Assembly (NCBI RefSeq): GCF_000828055.2
Contig: NZ_CP010523.2
Location: forward strand, 2,604,001 to 2,668,000
Reading direction: 5' to 3'
DNA: 64,000 bases
Source: Klebsiella variicola
Lineage (GTDB): Bacteria > Pseudomonadota > Gammaproteobacteria > Enterobacterales > Enterobacteriaceae
The notes under the pieces are model-generated. The model saw only the letters and a program-made list of their open reading frames with translations. It was not told the DNA's origin and ran no database searches. Positions within the stretch are counted from its first letter, which is position 1, and each line of letters begins with the position of its first letter. The position numbers and the translations under genes are program-made. Positions 61,072-64,000 of this stretch are shown piece by piece.

Positions 61072-61863
61072 ATGAATTTAATTGATAACGTTAAGAATGA
61101 AGAGCTACAGAATATTCGTTTTGTTTTAACTGATATGGATGAAACGCTGACTTATAAGGGCAGGCTGCAGGCCCGAACCTATCAGAGTCTGGAAATGCTA
61201 CAACAGGCTGGCATCAAGGTTATTCCAGTAACGGCGGCCTCTGCCGGGTGGGCCGACCAGATGGCAAGAATGTGGCCAGTTGATGGGGTCATCGCTGAAA
61301 ATGGAGGATTATTTCTTACCAGAAATAACATCGAACATGGTATTAATAGGTACTTCTGGCATGAAGACAAATATCTTCTCAATCGAGAAAAAATCAGCCA
61401 CATTCTTCTCAAAATTCGCCAGAAATACCCCTGGGTTGAAGTGTCTGACGATCAGGATTTTCGCCTGACGAGTATTGCTTTCAAACTTCCCAGAAATCAT
61501 GAGCAGACCAGACAGCTCATTGACGAATTAGCGGAAAATAAATGCAGTTATACCATTAATAATCTATGGGTACTGGGGTGGTTAGGGGGGTATGACAAAC
61601 TCGTCATGAGCAGAAAGGTGTTAAAGCATTTTTACGCATTGGAAGAATCAGATGAACAGGCATCGGTTTTCTACAGTGGTGATTCGCTCAATGATGCCCC
61701 CATGTTCAGCTACTACAGCAAAACGTTGGGGATGAACACGATTAATGACATAGCGCAAGTTATACCATCCTTGCCGCGCTGGATAAGTCAATTTCCAGGT
61801 GGTGAAGGGTTTGTTGATGGCGCTAACAGAATTTTAAATGCTAAAAGGGCAAGCATCCGTTAA
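61072..61863 (+). CDS. HAD-superfamily phosphatase (Cof / mannosyl-3-phosphoglycerate phosphatase-like)
   Basis: A protein of 263 residues, HAD subfamily IIB. The nucleophile motif DMDETLT has Asp21 and Asp23, motif II is VTAAS, and the metal motif is SGDSLNDAPMF near the C-terminus; the C2-type cap lies between. Sugar phosphates or mannosyl-phosphoglycerate are typical substrates. The gene is AT-rich and stands alone, with GGGGGAG before the ATG. Confidence 0.88.
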   Translation: MNLIDNVKNEELQNIRFVLTDMDETLTYKGRLQARTYQSLEMLQQAGIKVIPVTAASAGWADQMARMWPVDGVIAENGGLFLTRNNIEHGINRYFWHEDKYLLNREKISHILLKIRQKYPWVEVSDDQDFRLTSIAFKLPRNHEQTRQLIDELAENKCSYTINNLWVLGWLGGYDKLVMSRKVLKHFYALEESDEQASVFYSGDSLNDAPMFSYYSKTLGMNTINDIAQVIPSLPRWISQFPGGEGFVDGANRILNAKRASIR

Positions 61864-61890
61864 GTTGCCTTCTCCGCTCTGGCAGATGGC

Positions 61891-61922
61891 AACCGGATCC
61901 ATTGGTGGCAACAGATCCGGTT
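61891..61922 (+). terminator. hairpin after the HAD phosphatase gene
   Basis: AACCGGATC (61891-61899) pairs perfectly with GATCCGGTT (61914-61922), followed by GTTGTATG. It is 28 bp past the stop. It could be a terminator with a weak T-tract. Confidence 0.5.
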
Positions 61923-62058
61923 GTTGTATGCGTTGGATAGAGAGCCTCATAGGGGACTTCCCGTTATCCAGGCGGACGCCATCCATGTTGAATGGCTCAT
62001 CATTCTTGTTGCAAAAATGTGAACGCTTCAGTAGCCTTGTCTCTTTCGGAGACAGGAA

Positions 62059-62679
62059 ATGCTCGTCACTGATTCACTTCTTGCTTACACCCTCGCTGCC
62101 ACACTGCTTACCCTGACGCCAGGTCTTGATACTGCTCTTATCCTCCGCACGGCGACCGCTGAAGGGGGACGCAAAGCCTTACATGCCGCGTTAGGCATTG
62201 ATCTTGGATGCTTTATCTGGGGCGCGCTGGTGGCCTTTGGTTTAGGTGCGCTACTGGCGGTTTCTGAGTTGGCTTATACCTTATTGAAATGGTGCGGAGC
62301 AGGATACCTTTGCTGGCTGGGCATCCAGTTGCTCCTGCGACCACGCCAGCAATTTAACACCCACCCGGCCGAATCAGATTCCACGAGTAACTGGTTCCTG
62401 CGTGGGATGCTGGGGAATGTGCTTAACCCCAAAATGGGCGTCTTCTACGTTTCGTTTTTGCCCCAGTTTATCCCCGCCGGGCATTCACCCGTCAGCTGGA
62501 CCTTTCTCCTGGTCACCATCCATGTATTGATTGGGACGCTGTGGTCATTAACGCTGATTACCGCCACTCGCTATGCCGCCGGCATCCTGAAAAAACCAGC
62601 CGTGGTGAAATGGATGGACCGGACAACCGGCTGCATGTTTCTGCTATTTGCCGCGAAGCTGGCCATGAGCCGCCGGTAG
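62059..62679 (+). CDS. LysE/RhtB-family amino-acid exporter
   Basis: A protein of 206 residues with about six helices. LLTLTPGLDTALILRTATAEGGRKALHAALGIDLGCFIWG is the family signature (TPGP-type motif, here TPGLD), followed by WCGAGYLCWLGIQLL and MLGNVLNPKMGVFYVSFLPQFI. It should export an amino acid or analogue such as homoserine or threonine. GGAGACAGGAA precedes the ATG closely. Confidence 0.93.
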   Translation: MLVTDSLLAYTLAATLLTLTPGLDTALILRTATAEGGRKALHAALGIDLGCFIWGALVAFGLGALLAVSELAYTLLKWCGAGYLCWLGIQLLLRPRQQFNTHPAESDSTSNWFLRGMLGNVLNPKMGVFYVSFLPQFIPAGHSPVSWTFLLVTIHVLIGTLWSLTLITATRYAAGILKKPAVVKWMDRTTGCMFLLFAAKLAMSRR

Positions 62680-62737
62680 TCACGCAGGGGCGTATGCCCC
62701 TGTATCAGTTGTTTTTATCACCTTTGCTATCATTGAG

Positions 62738-63358
62738 TTATATATTTATAAAGCCACCTGGCCAGGCGCAATTTTTGGTCAGTTTATTGAGCAGGAGCAT
62801 TAGCTCATAATCGTTGCGTAAGTTAAATTTTCTCATGACCATATATTTATGCGCATAGACCGTTTTCTCACTAATCATGAGTTCGTCTGCAATTTGCTGG
62901 ACCGACATCCCCTCATATAAACAGGTCATGATGCGGATCTGCTGTGGAGACAGCCTGGTGGGCTGGCAATCACAACAGGACATGGATGACTGTCGCGTAT
63001 TTGTCTGCTGTAGCCGGTGCCAGGCACCGTGCAATGCTGTACGTAACCGCGTGACGGAATCCCGACGAGAAATAAAGATAATATCCTGAAAACAAGAAGG
63101 TAAAGCCGTAACACGCATATCATCATCAACAACGCCAATCACAATCCCTTTTTTTCGCTCCTGCAGTTCAGGACAGCAAATAAAACACTCTCCTGGACAT
63201 AATGCCAGCACAATAACGTCCGCTACCTTCACACTTTCCGACGTAAAGTTAAAATTGAAATCAACTTTGGTATTGTGTTGGGAAAAGAAATCACTAAATA
63301 AAAAGGTCAGTCCACGCTGAAAGAGGGTATCCGGCTCTTTTATTACAATATTAACCAT
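62738..63358 (-). CDS. LuxR-type transcriptional regulator near a fimbrial gene
   Basis: A protein of 206 residues. The C-terminal HTH (about 138-192) is TRLSPQQIRIMTCLYEGMSVQQIADELMISEKTVYAHKYMVMRKFNL. The N-terminal ~120 residues resemble a receiver-like fold but lack the usual phospho-Asp surroundings and contain a Cys-rich loop (ALCPGECFICCPEL). It lies 127 bp downstream of the fimbrial gene on the same strand, like LuxR-type regulators found at the ends of chaperone-usher fimbrial clusters. Control of that cluster is inferred. Confidence 0.85.
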   Translation of the reverse strand: MVNIVIKEPDTLFQRGLTFLFSDFFSQHNTKVDFNFNFTSESVKVADVIVLALCPGECFICCPELQERKKGIVIGVVDDDMRVTALPSCFQDIIFISRRDSVTRLRTALHGAWHRLQQTNTRQSSMSCCDCQPTRLSPQQIRIMTCLYEGMSVQQIADELMISEKTVYAHKYMVMRKFNLRNDYELMLLLNKLTKNCAWPGGFINI

Positions 63359-63485
63359 TTACCATACCGAAACATAATAGCTCTCCTGAATGTGGGTAAT
63401 AGATGCAGTATGTACTATCACCCGGTTAGTTCCCTGAAAAGGAAAACGACTAGCGCGCATAGGATCCTCTATAGCCAGCGGCCAG

Positions 63486-63998
63486 TCAGTTGTACTGCAT
63501 TGTCAAAACGACGACGGCGCGAATGGAACCTGGTGTCGGTCTTCCTGCCACAGAAGTGACCATCGCTTTCATCGGCATCTTCGCCGTTCTGTCTGCGGCA
63601 ATATTTTGGGTGATGCTGGATCCACTGCCCATTAACACACCCGTAGTGGCATCAGACATAGCAATCGCCACGCGGGTAGCCGTGCCGCTGTTTTGGTAAT
63701 AATTCATGCCCGCTTCCGGGTCAGGCGTTCCGCTAAAACGGGTCGTCACACTCAGCGTACCCGGCGGACAGCTGGTAAATAGCAGGTTAAAAGAAACCGG
63801 ATCGGACGAAGATCCAGGTGTGAACATATTTGTTGCCTGGATATTACCAAGATCGATATTCATATTTGAATTTCCACCGTTAAAAACGCAGGGTGCTGCG
63901 ATAATACGGCCTGTGACTTTAATATCTACATTATCTGCCGACAGCGCAGGTAATGCTGTTGCGCATGCCATCAGCAAGACTGGTATATTCATTTTCAT
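63486..63998 (-). CDS. fimbrial subunit (FimA/pilin family), at window edge
   Basis: 170 residues are visible. After an N-terminal hydrophobic stretch with likely signal cleavage near LSA-DNV, the pilin pattern follows: VTGRIIAAPCVF, then FTSCPPGTLSVTTRFSG, giving the disulphide Cys37-Cys77, and a C-terminal strand RAVVVLTMQYN with penultimate Tyr for the chaperone. An ATG at 63998 and a second at 63992 may be starts, but the ribosome site is outside the window and the frame is open to the edge, so the 5' end is not settled. Further fimbrial genes are expected beyond 64000. Confidence 0.85.
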   Translation of the reverse strand: MKMNIPVLLMACATALPALSADNVDIKVTGRIIAAPCVFNGGNSNMNIDLGNIQATNMFTPGSSSDPVSFNLLFTSCPPGTLSVTTRFSGTPDPEAGMNYYQNSGTATRVAIAMSDATTGVLMGSGSSITQNIAADRTAKMPMKAMVTSVAGRPTPGSIRAVVVLTMQYN

Positions 63999-64000
63999 TT

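Overview
This window looks like chromosomal DNA of a Klebsiella species, most likely of the K. pneumoniae complex. The strongest evidence is the intact hpxWXYZ - hpxU - hpxFGHIJK purine/allantoate locus in the arrangement described for K. pneumoniae. The GC-rich enterobacterial gene style and the REP-like repeats also fit. The species was not tested by any search. No tRNA, rRNA, intact insertion sequence, phage gene or CRISPR array was seen.

Layout. Positions 1-8.8 kb hold an accessory patchwork: a cut AraC-type regulator, a small membrane protein, an alpha/beta hydrolase, an AraC regulator divergent from an MDR oxidoreductase, a class I glutamine amidotransferase divergent from another AraC regulator, a GNAT-like protein, an ASCH protein and a LysR regulator. 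Five directly oriented copies of one hairpin repeat each lie 30-55 bp past the stop codon of a minus-strand gene. From 8.9 to 9.8 kb are two tandem YdcZ-type membrane proteins. From 10.0 to 16.7 kb is an AT-rich aryl-beta-glucoside locus (carbohydrate porin, PTS IIBCA, 6-phospho-beta-glucosidase, BglG/LicT antiterminator). It has two antiterminator/terminator leaders, two CRP-like sites and a decayed copy of the PTS IIB domain. From 16.8 to 18.8 kb are a LysR/glutathione-transferase pair and an orphan PTS IIB protein. From 19.0 to 23.5 kb is a minus-strand operon of HxlR regulator, HlyD/EmrA-type adaptor, EmrB-type exporter and a FabF paralogue. A second aspartate-semialdehyde dehydrogenase and a GNAT protein follow.

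From 25.5 to 35.6 kb is the hpx locus. It holds oxamate hydrolysis genes (hpxW, with hpxX/Y/Z resembling AtzG/AtzE/AtzH), the RpiR-type regulator hpxU, and an ABC transporter with the allantoate-pathway aminotransferase and amidohydrolase. Sigma-54 (-24/-12) promoters are readable in front of hpxW and hpxF, with an NtrC-like site before hpxF and a shared 11-bp motif that may be the HpxU operator. From 35.6 to 46.8 kb are a nitronate monooxygenase/LysR pair, a coiled-coil lipoprotein, an Old Yellow Enzyme, a flavoprotein divergent from an MFS carrier, an EamA exporter, a haem-oxygenase-fold protein with a TetR regulator, a small membrane protein and a GNAT protein.

From 46.9 to 58.4 kb is a guanidine-assimilation locus. 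An OFA-type MFS carrier is divergent from an operon of ABC transporter, two DUF1989 proteins (probable carboxyguanidine deiminase), biotin-dependent carboxylase and allophanate hydrolase. The operon is preceded by a sigma-54 promoter and a guanidine-I (ykkC) riboswitch. A second element with two ACGA-loop hairpins, matching the guanidine-II (mini-ykkC) architecture, lies inside the operon directly before the carboxylase gene. The hpx and guanidine loci together make this a nitrogen-scavenging region probably under Ntr control.

From 58.4 kb to the end are a secreted protein of unknown function, an atypical SDR with its LysR regulator, a HAD phosphatase, a LysE exporter, a LuxR-type regulator and a fimbrial subunit at the window edge.
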